From Nicoliella lavandulae (lineage in GTDB: Bacteria > Bacillota > Bacilli > Lactobacillales > Lactobacillaceae): DNA of 64,000 nt. The first letter of the stretch is position 1. Every line of letters starts with the position of its first letter. The position numbers were made by a program, and so were the translations under genes. The notes below the pieces were generated by a model. The model was not told where the DNA came from. It ran no database searches and saw nothing but the letters and a program-made list of their open reading frames with translations. Of the stretch, positions 51,753-60,686 are shown piece after piece. The stretch lies in NCBI RefSeq assembly GCF_037546185.1, contig NZ_JAWMWH010000001.1, forward strand, positions 434,001 through 498,000. The letters are read 5' to 3'.

Positions 51753-52406
51753 TTAGCCCCGTTTAATAACGGCAACCCCTTTATTTTCAGGCATTTCTTC
51801 GTTGTTTAAAATGAATACATTGCCACCAAAACCAATTACGGTAATGGCAAGGTCATTTAAAATATTATATTTGGCTTCTTGGGATGCGGCACTATTAATT
51901 AAGAGTGCATCTACGCGGCCAGCTGGGGCTAACTTAACGATTTGATCAAGACTATCACTAGTTAGGTCGATTTGACTAGATTCGTGGTAGTGCACTTTGA
52001 TGTTTTTAATCGCCGCCTTAAATAGATGGTGAGAACCTTGGACGTGTTTGAATTGAGTATCTAAAATCAATTCAATGATTTTCATGGTGTCACCAACTAC
52101 GATGGATTCATTAACTTCGTGATTTAATTTATAGATTTTTAGAATCGTAGGGCCAACGTAAATTGCAAGGCCCTTGGTAGTTCTTGGATTGATCAAGCGG
52201 GGAACTTTAATTTTATCAAACTTATCTTGGTATGGCTCCCAATCCTTATCAGGATACTTTTGCTTGAAAGTTTCCGCACTACGTCGTCCTAAATTTTTAA
52301 TAAAGTCACGATTTTTAGCGCTTTCTAGTGGGATAAAAATTGAAAAGAAAGGTCCTGGTTGTGATTCAAGCATTAACATTTTGCGTAATTGTAAACTAGT
52401 AGCCAT
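51753..52406 (-). CDS. baeRF-like (bacterial archaeo-eukaryotic release factor) protein
   Basis: About 217 residues from the ATG at 52406 (GGAGG eight bases upstream). The N-terminus GPFFSIFIPLES and C-terminal ILNDLAITVIGFGGNVFILNNEEMPENKGVAVIKRG match the bacterial relatives of eRF1 and Pelota, where N-x-L-A...GG-x-V-Y/F-x-L-x-x-x-x-M-P is diagnostic. The central domain is short. Such proteins are predicted to act on stalled or hibernating ribosomes. Assignment rests on pattern recognition. Confidence 0.65.
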   Translation of the reverse strand: MATSLQLRKMLMLESQPGPFFSIFIPLESAKNRDFIKNLGRRSAETFKQKYPDKDWEPYQDKFDKIKVPRLINPRTTKGLAIYVGPTILKIYKLNHEVNESIVVGDTMKIIELILDTQFKHVQGSHHLFKAAIKNIKVHYHESSQIDLTSDSLDQIVKLAPAGRVDALLINSAASQEAKYNILNDLAITVIGFGGNVFILNNEEMPENKGVAVIKRG

Positions 52407-52494
52407 CCATATGTCCTCCAAGTCTATGATTTATTAACTTTTAGTATATCACGAAACATATTTTGGTTGTAACAATAAGGGTTATCATGCATAA

Positions 52495-52510
52495 TGTTAC
52501 ACGTGAAACA
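52495..52510. promoter_or_regulatory. parS: parS site
   Basis: TGTTACACGTGAAACA is identical to the pair in the gyrB-gyrA gap. It lies 25 bases before the start of the gene at 52535, on the other side of oriC. Confidence 0.85.
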
Positions 52511-52534
52511 AATTTAAATGAGAGGGACTATGCC

Positions 52535-52846
52535 ATGCATATATCGTTAGACATTGATGCTCAACTAGCACAACAAATTCAGCGGGCGGCAGATTTAGAG
52601 CACCGCAGCGTTGATGAATATGTAAAAAATGTTTTAAGTAACGTGGTCAAAAGTGGCACCTTAGAACAACGGCAATTCGTTGGTCGAACGGTCAGTGGAG
52701 CTGATATTAGTGCTAAGAGTCACTTAGTCTTAATGCAGGGGATTTATTATCGCTACGACTTATTAAATGAATCTCACCCTAATCACGATGCTAATTATGA
52801 AATTGTGAGTACGAACGGCAATGTTTTAATGTTGCGGCAAAAATAA
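52535..52846 (+). CDS. small protein with ribbon-helix-helix-like N-terminus
   Basis: 103 residues from the ATG at 52535 (GAGAGGG about nine bases upstream); the longer frame from 52463 runs through the parS site. Residues 1-35 (MHISLDIDAQLAQQIQRAADLEHRSVDEYVKNVL) read as strand-helix-helix, as in Arc/CopG DNA-binding proteins. The rest holds strands of unknown fold. Directly upstream of the SPFH gene (16-base gap). No adjacent toxin seen, so antitoxin status is not claimed. Confidence 0.6.
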   Translation: MHISLDIDAQLAQQIQRAADLEHRSVDEYVKNVLSNVVKSGTLEQRQFVGRTVSGADISAKSHLVLMQGIYYRYDLLNESHPNHDANYEIVSTNGNVLMLRQK

Positions 52847-52862
52847 TACGGAGGACTTTCAA

Positions 52863-53690
52863 ATGCCATTTGGATTAAAAGTAGTTAGACAAAATTGTGA
52901 AGGACTAGTGGAAACATTAGGTCGGTATAGCCGGACGGTCCAGTCCGGATTACATCTATACATCCCATTTATTCAAAAAATTCGAACGGTTAGCTTAGCA
53001 ATGGAACCAAAAGCACTAAAGCGTTATTCCATCATCACTAAGGATAATGCGGAAGTCTCAGCTAGTGTGACTTTGAATTATCATATTACGGACTCTGTTA
53101 AGTACCAATATGAAAATACGGATTCAGTAGAATCCATGTCCCAATTAGTGCGAGGCCATCTGCGTGATATTATTGGGCGAATGGATCTAAACGAGGTCTT
53201 AGGGTCGACTGCTAAGATTAATCAAGACTTAGCAGAAGCAATTGGTGATTTGACTAACACGTATGGAATCAATGTTGACCGCATTAATATTGATGAATTA
53301 ACACCATCGACTGCCATCCAAGAAGCAATGGATAAACAACTAACGGCTGATCGAGAACGGAAGGCGGAAATTTCAAAGGCTGAAGGAGACGCTCAATCGA
53401 TCCAATTACGGACCAAGGCACAAAATGAAGCCTTGATCGCAACAGCGAATGCGAATGCCAAAGCGACTCGCATCAAAGCGGATGCTGAAAAGTACCGCAT
53501 CGATACCTTACAATCAGGGTTAGAGAATGCTGGGAATAAATACTTTGAAAATCAATCGATTAATGCCTTTGCCGAACTTGCTAAGTCAGATAGTAATTTG
53601 ATCGTGACCCCAATTGATCAAGCAGATCAATATGGTCGACTAGCTAGTTTGAAAAAGATTTGGGATGCTAATGATAAGCAAAGTAAATAA
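52863..53690 (+). CDS. SPFH/Band 7 (stomatin-like) protein
   Basis: 275 residues, ACGGAGG upstream. SPFH domain: GLHLYIPFIQKIRTVSLAMEP, the alternating DNAEVSASVTLNYHI strand and REAMDK-like helices (IQEAMDKQLTADRERKAEISKAEGDAQS). The Ala-rich coiled coil (about 180-235) favours oligomers. It lacks the usual N-terminal membrane helix; the stretch before LYIPFI may form a re-entrant or peripheral anchor. Probably scaffolds membrane microdomains. Confidence 0.85.
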   Translation: MPFGLKVVRQNCEGLVETLGRYSRTVQSGLHLYIPFIQKIRTVSLAMEPKALKRYSIITKDNAEVSASVTLNYHITDSVKYQYENTDSVESMSQLVRGHLRDIIGRMDLNEVLGSTAKINQDLAEAIGDLTNTYGINVDRINIDELTPSTAIQEAMDKQLTADRERKAEISKAEGDAQSIQLRTKAQNEALIATANANAKATRIKADAEKYRIDTLQSGLENAGNKYFENQSINAFAELAKSDSNLIVTPIDQADQYGRLASLKKIWDANDKQSK

Positions 53691-53822
53691 TTAATTAGTT
53701 AGTTGTTCGAAGGGATTGACTTAATCGTTAATCTCTTTTTTATTCATAATCAATCTTATCATTTTCATGAATTAGCGTATAATTAGCATTATTAATTAAA
53801 AATAGGGAGTTGGTGGAACTAA

Positions 53823-55268
53823 ATGCTATATATTGTAATTGAAGTAGTTATTTGGTTGAATACGGCATTGGCATTGTTAACTGTCTTTAGACAAAAACGT
53901 GATATTGCAGCAACATGGGCATGGCTATTGGTGTTGTCATTTTTACCAGTTGTGGGCTTTATTTTATATGCCTTTTTAGGACGTAAATTACCTAAGAAGC
54001 GGTTATTTAGATTTCAAGCACAAAACGTGGCTAATATGCGGAAGGTATTAGATAAGCAGTTAGGGATGTTTAAAAATATTCAGGGAATTCCTGCTGACCG
54101 GGTAGCCTATCATTCACGGGGGTTGATTCGATTGTTTGATAATATGGATGATTCTTTTTTGACCCGCCGAAATCAAGTTAAAGTCTTTACAGACGGGAAC
54201 GATCTCTTTAAGCAAATGCTAGCCGAATTTGAAAATGCTAAGGAAAGCATTAACATTGAATTTTATACTTTTTATAGCGATAAAATTGGCACCCAAGTTC
54301 GCGACTTGTTGGTTAAGAAAGCTAAACAGGGCGTGACCGTACGGGTAATTTATGACAGTTGGGGCTCGATGGGCACGACTGCGAAATTCTTTAAGCCATT
54401 AACGGATGCTGGCGGACTAGCTGAGCCATTTCTACATACTCATTCAGCTATTTTTGATTTTCGGATTAATTTTAGAGATCACCGTAAAATCGTGATAATT
54501 GATGGGCGCATTGGTTACGTTGGCGGATTTAATATTGGAGATCAATATTTAGGCCGTAAGAAGAAATTTGGCCATTGGCGGGATACGCATCTGCGCATTG
54601 TAGGAGCCGGCGTTTTCGGGCTTCAGTCTCAGTTTATCTTGGATTGGAACGCAACGGATGATAAGCATCAACTAGATGATGATAATCCAAAGAACTTCCC
54701 CGTGACGGATGTGGAAGGTAGTACGAATATGCAAATTGTCGTTAGTGGGCCGGATTCAGACATGGAACAGATCAAGGTCGGCTACATTAAGTTAATTCAA
54801 ATGGCTGAACGGACCTGCTGGATTCAAACCCCATATTTAATTCCCGATGATAGTATGGTGGATGCGCTAAGAATCGCTGCAATGTCTGGGGTAGATGTTC
54901 GTATCATGGTACCATGTAAACCAGACCATCCCTTTGTTTATCGTGCTACTCAATACTATGCTCGACAAATGGCTGATTATGGGATTAAGATTTATTTCTA
55001 TCAAGATGGCTTTATCCATGCTAAGACGATGGTCGTTGATGGCCGGGTTGCTTCTGTTGGGTCTGCTAACTTAGATTTTCGTAGCTTCAAATTGAACTTT
55101 GAAATTAATGCATTTATGTATGATCAAAAGATCTCAGAAGAACTAGTGCAAATTTATAAGAACGATATTAAGAATAGTCAATTGATTACGCCAGAAATGT
55201 TTAGACAACAGTCGCGCTGGTTGCGCTTTAAACAACAATTTAGTCGATTATTGTCGCCAATTTTATAG
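53823..55268 (+). CDS. cls: cardiolipin synthase
   Basis: 481 residues after AGGGAG. Two N-terminal membrane helices (1-20 and 33-52), then two phospholipase D motifs: HRKIVIIDGRIGYVGGFNIGD near 220 and HAKTMVVDGRVASVGSANLD near 400. It condenses two phosphatidylglycerols into cardiolipin at the membrane. Co-location with the SPFH gene hints at a membrane-organisation theme. Confidence 0.95.
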   Translation: MLYIVIEVVIWLNTALALLTVFRQKRDIAATWAWLLVLSFLPVVGFILYAFLGRKLPKKRLFRFQAQNVANMRKVLDKQLGMFKNIQGIPADRVAYHSRGLIRLFDNMDDSFLTRRNQVKVFTDGNDLFKQMLAEFENAKESINIEFYTFYSDKIGTQVRDLLVKKAKQGVTVRVIYDSWGSMGTTAKFFKPLTDAGGLAEPFLHTHSAIFDFRINFRDHRKIVIIDGRIGYVGGFNIGDQYLGRKKKFGHWRDTHLRIVGAGVFGLQSQFILDWNATDDKHQLDDDNPKNFPVTDVEGSTNMQIVVSGPDSDMEQIKVGYIKLIQMAERTCWIQTPYLIPDDSMVDALRIAAMSGVDVRIMVPCKPDHPFVYRATQYYARQMADYGIKIYFYQDGFIHAKTMVVDGRVASVGSANLDFRSFKLNFEINAFMYDQKISEELVQIYKNDIKNSQLITPEMFRQQSRWLRFKQQFSRLLSPIL

Positions 55269-55272
55269 TAAT

Positions 55273-55306
55273 CATAAAAAGTCACGATGCAATCGTGGCT
55301 TTTTAT
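55273..55306 (+). terminator. terminator of cls
   Basis: AAAAAGTCACGAT and ATCGTGGCTTTTT form the stem with one mismatch. Confidence 0.8.
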
Positions 55307-55470
55307 TATGCTCATATTTACTCGTACGTTTGGTATTAATTTTGATAATGATGATCGATTTTAAAATCAATATTTTATCGATCATGACAATTATAATTAA
55401 AAAATTAATTTATTTAAACATGTACTAATGGTATAATAATATTTACTAATAAGATTGATGAGGTTGATTT

Positions 55471-56511
55471 ATGAATATAAACGCGAAGCAGTTCAAGGCG
55501 GGCGCTTTGAATGTGTTGAACGGAGTGAGCATAGCAATTATCGTTGCATTAATGCCCTCCGCATTATTAAACGAAGTCCTAGATTACGGTCAACAAATGT
55601 GGCCAGTATTGGGAATTCTAAAATCGTTAGTAACGTTTGCGATGGGATTATTACCAGTAATTGCGGGTCTGTGTGTCGCAATGTACTTTAAATTTAAGCC
55701 GATGGAAACGGCTACGTTGGCCCTGACTGCAGCAATGGGAGCGGGGAATTGGACGCTAGTTCCCACCGGTGGCTTCATCGTTAAGGGAAGCGGCGACGTA
55801 ATTAACGTGATGGTGACGATTGCAGTGGCAGTCATTTTAATTAAGTTGTTAGCTCCTCGGTTAGGTAACTATAGCGTATTGTTATTACCGACGCTTACGA
55901 TTGCAATTGGTGGTGGAATTGGATTATTGACCCTCGGGCCAGTTCGGTTGATCACAAAAGCGATTGGTGACATCGCGAGTTGGGCGACGGCACTACAACC
56001 AGAAATGATGGGGATTGCGATGGGAATTTTATTCGCAGTGTTAATTTTAAGCCCCATCTCTTCAGTTGGGGTGGCAACTGCCATTTCACTTGGCGGCGTT
56101 GCTTCTGGATCTGCTAACTTAGGAATTACGGCTGCCGCGATTGCACTGGCAGTATATGGTAGCCAAGTGAACGCGTTTGGAACTTGTATTGCGCACTTTA
56201 TTGGGATGCCGAAAATTCAAATGGCTAATGTTATGCAAAAGCCCAAGTTGTTCATCCCAATTGCAATTAACGCCTGTATTGTGGGTGGCATTGGCGCCTT
56301 ACTAAGGGTTCAAGGCACGCCATTAAGTGCTGGGTTTGGCTCAGCTGGCCTAGTGGGGCCAATCAATGCATTAAAGACTGGTTCCAATGTGTTTACGTTA
56401 TTGTTGATTTACTTAGTAGTGCCGTTGATCTTGGCATTTATCAGCAAGTGGTTCTTTATGCATAAGACGCAATTTATGGCTGCGAAAGATTTTTACTTGA
56501 ATTATGATTAA
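55471..56511 (+). CDS. PTS EIIC-like (PTS_EIIC_2 family) membrane protein
   Basis: 346 residues, ATG after GAGGTTG. About nine membrane helices and Gly-rich loops (AAMGAGNWTLVPTGGFIVKGSGD; GGVASGSANLGITAAAIALAVYGSQVNAFGTCIAHFIGMPK). It matches the stand-alone EIIC_2-type proteins of Lactobacillales, which lack EIIA and EIIB domains and neighbours. The substrate is unknown and sugar phosphorylation is not established. Confidence 0.75.
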   Translation: MNINAKQFKAGALNVLNGVSIAIIVALMPSALLNEVLDYGQQMWPVLGILKSLVTFAMGLLPVIAGLCVAMYFKFKPMETATLALTAAMGAGNWTLVPTGGFIVKGSGDVINVMVTIAVAVILIKLLAPRLGNYSVLLLPTLTIAIGGGIGLLTLGPVRLITKAIGDIASWATALQPEMMGIAMGILFAVLILSPISSVGVATAISLGGVASGSANLGITAAAIALAVYGSQVNAFGTCIAHFIGMPKIQMANVMQKPKLFIPIAINACIVGGIGALLRVQGTPLSAGFGSAGLVGPINALKTGSNVFTLLLIYLVVPLILAFISKWFFMHKTQFMAAKDFYLNYD

Positions 56512-56545
56512 CCAAAAAAACAGCTTTCAGTGCGAAAGTTGTTTT

Positions 56546-56647
56546 TTAGGCTTGTTTTCTAGTGGCACAATCACAGTGCCGGGAATTAGCATTATTATTT
56601 TGTTGTTTATTTTGAGCTTCTTGGCGTTCCATGTTAGCTTTACTCAT
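56546..56647 (-). CDS. 33-residue Asn/Gln-rich peptide
   Basis: The ATG at 56647 follows a perfect AAGGAGG (56656-56662) with eight-base spacing, the strongest argument for translation. The peptide is hydrophilic: ANMERQEAQNKQQNNNANSR then HCDCATRKQA, with two Cys. No family recognised. It follows a promoter and terminator-type hairpin on the same strand. Confidence 0.5.
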   Translation of the reverse strand: MSKANMERQEAQNKQQNNNANSRHCDCATRKQA

Positions 56648-56677
56648 TTGATCAGCCTCCTTGAATATGTTGGATAT

Positions 56678-56776
56678 AAAAAGACCACACAGCCCGTGTG
56701 GTCTTTTTATGTATTTCGAAAGAAAGTTTTTAGGATAGTAATAATTAGCTCTGTGCACTACCATTAATAATGCACA
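56678..56776 (-). ncRNA. candidate short RNA or attenuated leader ahead of the 33-residue peptide
   Basis: On the minus strand TTGATT (56806-56811), 17 bases and TATGAT (56783-56788) give a start near 56776. A perfect hairpin AAAAAGACCACAC...GTGTGGTCTTTTT (56678-56708) follows as an intrinsic terminator. The RNA would be about 100 bases; read-through reaches the peptide gene. The hairpin also ends pyrE transcripts. Confidence 0.5.
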
Positions 56777-56837
56777 AACAAAATCATAGTACAAAACCAA
56801 TACAAAATCAAGCTAATTGTATTAGTTAATGTCTAGA

Positions 56838-57476
56838 TTATTTGGTCCAGTGCCATGGATCTTCGCGCCACTTAGTTAATGATGCATGTTCATCTGGGGT
56901 AATTAGGTTTTCATCCATTGCTTGGCCAATTAAACTAGAGTAGTTTGTTAACGTGGTCAATGGCTTATTTGCTGCATTAAAGTTCTTAGTGCTATCTGCT
57001 AATTCGTATGTGAAAATAGCAGCCACGCCAACTACTTCTGCGTTTGGTTCCTTATCAACAGCCTTAGCAGCATCTAAAACACTCTTACCAGTTGAGATTA
57101 AATCATCGATTAAAACAACTTTGGCGTTGTCAGGGAGGTGGCCTTCAATTTGCCGCCCTTGACCGTGATCCTTAGGTTTAGAACGAACGTAGACCATTGG
57201 AAGGTTGAGTCGATCAGCAACCAGTGCAGCATGGGGAATCCCAGCGGTTGCGACTCCCCCGATTACGTTTGCTTCCGGGTAGGCGATTTTGATCATGTTG
57301 GCCAGTCCATCTGCAATTTGGGTCCGTAATGCGGGATAGCCAATGGTTAACCGGTTGTCGGTATAAATTGGTGACTTGATACCACTAGCCCAGGTAAACG
57401 GGTCGTTTGGTGATAGGGTCACTGCGTTAATTTTTAGAAGTCCTGATGCAATTTGTTTTTCAATTTTTAATGCCAT
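56838..57476 (-). CDS. pyrE: orotate phosphoribosyltransferase
   Basis: 212 residues from the ATG at 57476; the longer frame from 57494 overlaps pyrF. PRPP-binding motif VVLIDDLISTGKSV near 120, plus FTWASGIKSPIYTDNRL near 29 and YVRSKPKDHGQGRQIEG near 88. It converts orotate and PRPP to OMP. Second gene of pyrF-pyrE, five bases after pyrF ends. Confidence 0.96.
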   Translation of the reverse strand: MALKIEKQIASGLLKINAVTLSPNDPFTWASGIKSPIYTDNRLTIGYPALRTQIADGLANMIKIAYPEANVIGGVATAGIPHAALVADRLNLPMVYVRSKPKDHGQGRQIEGHLPDNAKVVLIDDLISTGKSVLDAAKAVDKEPNAEVVGVAAIFTYELADSTKNFNAANKPLTTLTNYSSLIGQAMDENLITPDEHASLTKWREDPWHWTK

Positions 57477-57481
57477 ATTGA

Positions 57482-58195
57482 TTATCCTTCCCATTCTTGT
57501 TTAACGATTTGATATGCCGCTTGGGGGTCCTTAGCTTGGGTAATGGTCCGCCCAACGACGATGCCGTTACTGCCTAATTCACGAGCTTGAGCCGGAGTAG
57601 TAACCCGCTTTTGGTCATCCGTGCTGTTACTTTGCAACCGAATTCCAGGATTAATACATAAAAAGGCATCCCCCGCCGCTTGATGAATTAATGGTGTTTC
57701 CAATGCTGATGAGATCGTCCCATCCGCACCATTAGCTGCTGCTAGCTTAGCTAGGTGGGTTACCGATTCAGTTAAGCTAACGTCCACTAGTTGTTCTTCT
57801 TGCATCTGGTGTTCAGAAGTTGACGTTAATTGCGTTACCGCTAATAATTTCGCTGGTTGACCATTAACTTGTTGACTCCCTTTGACTAACCCGCGCTTGG
57901 CAGCTTGAATCATTGCTGAACCACCGGATGCATGGATCGTAGTCATTTGGACATCGAGGCGACCAAGTTGTTCCATTGCTTTTTCAACGGTGTGGGGGAT
58001 GTCGTATAGTTTGAGGTCTAAGAAGACCTTAACGCCCATTTGCCGAAGTTTTTTAACGATGGCAGGGCCTTCAAAATAGAAGAGCTCCATGCCTACCTTG
58101 ACGAATAGTGTTTCTGGATGGTCAAATTGATTCAAAAAGTCCATTACGATTTGTTGATTCTGAAAATCTAGCGCAATAATAATTGGTCTCATCAT
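57482..58195 (-). CDS. pyrF: orotidine 5'-phosphate decarboxylase
   Basis: About 237 residues; the first or second ATG (58195/58192) follows AAAGGTG. TIM-barrel with the catalytic cluster VFLDLKLYDIPHTVEKA near 59 (Asp and Lys residues), TIHASGG near 92 and IVVGRTITQAKDPQAAY near 209. It makes UMP from OMP. Preceded by a PyrR-type attenuator. Confidence 0.97.
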   Translation of the reverse strand: MMRPIIIALDFQNQQIVMDFLNQFDHPETLFVKVGMELFYFEGPAIVKKLRQMGVKVFLDLKLYDIPHTVEKAMEQLGRLDVQMTTIHASGGSAMIQAAKRGLVKGSQQVNGQPAKLLAVTQLTSTSEHQMQEEQLVDVSLTESVTHLAKLAAANGADGTISSALETPLIHQAAGDAFLCINPGIRLQSNSTDDQKRVTTPAQARELGSNGIVVGRTITQAKDPQAAYQIVKQEWEG

Positions 58196-58211
58196 CTTCA
58201 CCTTTCAATAC

Positions 58212-58320
58212 AAAAAGCCGACTAGTCTGTCGACTAGCCGGCTTTAAACCTGTCCGCATTTAAGGATGGACAGACTGATACATATATACCGTAAATTTGC
58301 TAGCCTCACAGGACTAAATT
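58212..58320 (-). promoter_or_regulatory. PyrR-dependent attenuator of pyrFE
   Basis: On the minus strand the binding-loop sequence AGTCCTGTGAGGCTAGCAA (about 58298-58316) matches the PyrR consensus. It precedes CAGTCTGTC, an antiterminator segment complementary to the terminator stem. The terminator is GCCGGCTAGTC...GACTAGTCGGCTTTTT (58212-58245). The promoter is TTGCGT (58367-58372) and TAGAAT (58344-58349), 17 bases apart. UMP-bound PyrR should favour termination. Confidence 0.85.
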
Positions 58321-58375
58321 AAAACCCTTGTTTAATTACATGTATTCTAACGTGATTGGCGAACAAACGCAAGGA

Positions 58376-59536
58376 TTATTTTTGGTTTTTGATAATCCGG
58401 ACCCGAATCACCGCGTTGATTTGGGTTAATTCATTTACTAAGTCTTCATATGGTTCTTGGTCTAAGTCAATAATGGTGTAGGCCGTTTTATCCTTAGCAG
58501 CATTGCTCATTCCTTCAATGTTTAAGTCATTATCAGCTAACTTGGTTGCGATTTGACCCACCATGTTTGGAATATTTTCGTGAATTAAAGTTAACCGGTA
58601 AGGGGTGTTAAATGGCACGTTCAAGTCTGGTAAGTTTAGGGCGTTCTTTACGTTTCCAGTTTCCAAGTACTTCATGATGATGTTAGCACCACGAATGGAA
58701 CCGTTAGCTTCAGCTTCTTCAGTTGATCCACCAATATGTGGAGTTACGACAACGTCTTCACGGTTGTATAGGACCTTGTCACCAAAGTCGGTGATGTATG
58801 AAGCGACTTTTTTAGCATCAAGCGCGTCTACAGCAGCTTGGTTATCAACAATTCCTAATCGTGAGTAGTTTAGTAAGTGCACGCCATCCTTCATTTGCTT
58901 CAATTCTTCGGCACCAATTAAACCAGTGGTTTCCTTTGTTTTGGGAACGTGGACCGTTACAAAATCAGCATCTTGAATGGCGGCCTTCATTGAAGCGGCC
59001 CGTTCGATTTGGTTGGAAATGTTCCAAGCAGCATCGGAAGATAAGAATGGGTCGAATCCAGTAACCTTCATACCAAGGTCATTAGCAGCATTAGCAACTA
59101 GTGAACCCACGTGACCAAGTCCAATTACGGCTAACCTTTTGTTAAGGAGTTCAGTTCCTTTGAACCGGTCGTCAGTCTTTTTCATCAATGAAATATCAGC
59201 GTGAATGTTCTTAGCTGAGAAGTTAGCAACTGCGAACATGTGACGAGCAGAAGCAACGAGCATGGCAATGACTAGTTCCTTAACGGCGTTGGCGTTACTA
59301 CCAGGTGTGTTGAATGCAGCAATTCCAGCTTTGGTAACGCGGTCGAGTGGGATGTTGTTAAAACCAGCTCCGGCTCTTGCGATAACCTTTAAATTCTTAG
59401 GAAATTCAGCTTCGTGAAGGTCAACTGAACGAATTAAGTATGCGTCTGCATCGTCAGTTTTGTTCACTTGGTAGTTGTTAGTTAAGCGGTCTAATCCAGC
59501 TTGTGAAATAGCGTTATAAGTTTTTACGTTGTACAT
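58376..59536 (-). CDS. serA: D-3-phosphoglycerate dehydrogenase
   Basis: 386 residues from the ATG at 59536 after TAGGAGG. D-2-hydroxyacid dehydrogenase fold: Rossmann motif LAVIGLGHVGSLVANAA near 142, NYSRLGIVD near 220, catalytic His in TPHIGGSTEEAE near 270, and a C-terminal ACT domain (ENIPNMVGQIATKLADNDLNIEGM). It oxidises 3-phosphoglycerate, the first step of serine synthesis; the ACT domain suggests serine feedback. Downstream of serC in one operon. Confidence 0.96.
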   Translation of the reverse strand: MYNVKTYNAISQAGLDRLTNNYQVNKTDDADAYLIRSVDLHEAEFPKNLKVIARAGAGFNNIPLDRVTKAGIAAFNTPGSNANAVKELVIAMLVASARHMFAVANFSAKNIHADISLMKKTDDRFKGTELLNKRLAVIGLGHVGSLVANAANDLGMKVTGFDPFLSSDAAWNISNQIERAASMKAAIQDADFVTVHVPKTKETTGLIGAEELKQMKDGVHLLNYSRLGIVDNQAAVDALDAKKVASYITDFGDKVLYNREDVVVTPHIGGSTEEAEANGSIRGANIIMKYLETGNVKNALNLPDLNVPFNTPYRLTLIHENIPNMVGQIATKLADNDLNIEGMSNAAKDKTAYTIIDLDQEPYEDLVNELTQINAVIRVRIIKNQK

Positions 59537-59549
59537 AATGAAATTCCTC

Positions 59550-60632
59550 CTAGTGGGTTTGTTCGAATTGGTGTAAGCAATCAACTAATGCCTTGGCACC
59601 GTCAATTGGCATGGCATTGTATAAACTGGCTCTAAGGCCACCGACACTCCGGTGTCCCTTAATGCTGATCAAATCGTGTTGAGTTGCAAAGTCAACGAAT
59701 TGAGCATCTAAGTCAGCATCACCAGTGGTGAATGTGATGTTAGTTAATGAACGTTCGCTTGGTTTAACATGGTTCTTGAATAATTTAGATTCATCGAGGT
59801 AGTCGTATAACACAGCTGCCTTTTGCCGATTGATCTTTTCCATTGCATCGATACCGCCAAGGCCCTTGAGCCACTTGGCAACTAAGCCAGCAGCATAAAT
59901 TGGAAAAACGGGTGGGGTGTTGAACATGGAATCCTTTTTAACGTATGGTTCGTAGTTTAAGATCTTAGGGGTGTGCGCAGCTGGATCGATTAGATCCTTG
60001 CGAACGATTACGATTGTGACCCCAGCGGGAGCAAGGTTCTTTTGCGCACCAGCGAAGATTAAACCAAAGTCACTGACGTTGTAATGTTCAGCCATGAAGT
60101 TAGATGACATGTCGCCAACTAATGTGATGTCTTTATGGTCAGGGAGAATGTCATTGTGATAAGTAGTCCCTTCAATCGTATTATTGATGGTGGTATATAA
60201 ATAGTCGTACTGACTAGATGACAGTTCATGGTCTGGGTATGGAAGTGATTGATAATTGTCAGCCTTAGTATTACCAACGATATCAACATCATAACCCAGA
60301 TTAGTTGCTTCATTAGCAGCACCGGATGCCCAGTGGCCACTATCTAGCAACGCAATTTTGCGGTGATGATTAGCAAGGTTTAATGGAACGGCTGCAAATT
60401 GCCCCGTTCCACCACCTTGGCAAAACAAGATTTCATAATTATCTGGCACATTTAGCAAGTCCTTTAAGTCTTGCTTAGTAGTATCGATGATATCTTGGAA
60501 CCGTTGACTCCGGTGCGAGATTTCTAAGATACTCATGCCGCTTCCCTGTAGTGAAGGAAGCTCGCGTTGAATCTGCTCAATAACTGGTTTAGGCATTACT
60601 GCCGGACCAGCCGAAAAATTATAAACTGTCAT
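59550..60632 (-). CDS. serC: phosphoserine aminotransferase
   Basis: 360 residues starting MTVYNFSAGPAVMPKPV. PLP-binding Lys in LIFAGAQKNLAPAGV near 196; SHRSQRFQDI near 40 and the C-terminal GHRSVGGLRASLYNAM. It makes 3-phosphoserine from 3-phosphohydroxypyruvate and glutamate. First gene of serC-serA, transcribed behind a serine-rich leader peptide and terminator. No serB in the window. Confidence 0.97.
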   Translation of the reverse strand: MTVYNFSAGPAVMPKPVIEQIQRELPSLQGSGMSILEISHRSQRFQDIIDTTKQDLKDLLNVPDNYEILFCQGGGTGQFAAVPLNLANHHRKIALLDSGHWASGAANEATNLGYDVDIVGNTKADNYQSLPYPDHELSSSQYDYLYTTINNTIEGTTYHNDILPDHKDITLVGDMSSNFMAEHYNVSDFGLIFAGAQKNLAPAGVTIVIVRKDLIDPAAHTPKILNYEPYVKKDSMFNTPPVFPIYAAGLVAKWLKGLGGIDAMEKINRQKAAVLYDYLDESKLFKNHVKPSERSLTNITFTTGDADLDAQFVDFATQHDLISIKGHRSVGGLRASLYNAMPIDGAKALVDCLHQFEQTH

Positions 60633-60686
60633 CAGAATAAGACCCCTTATTAAGTATGTGGATTTTTATAAAAAAGTTGAGTACAC

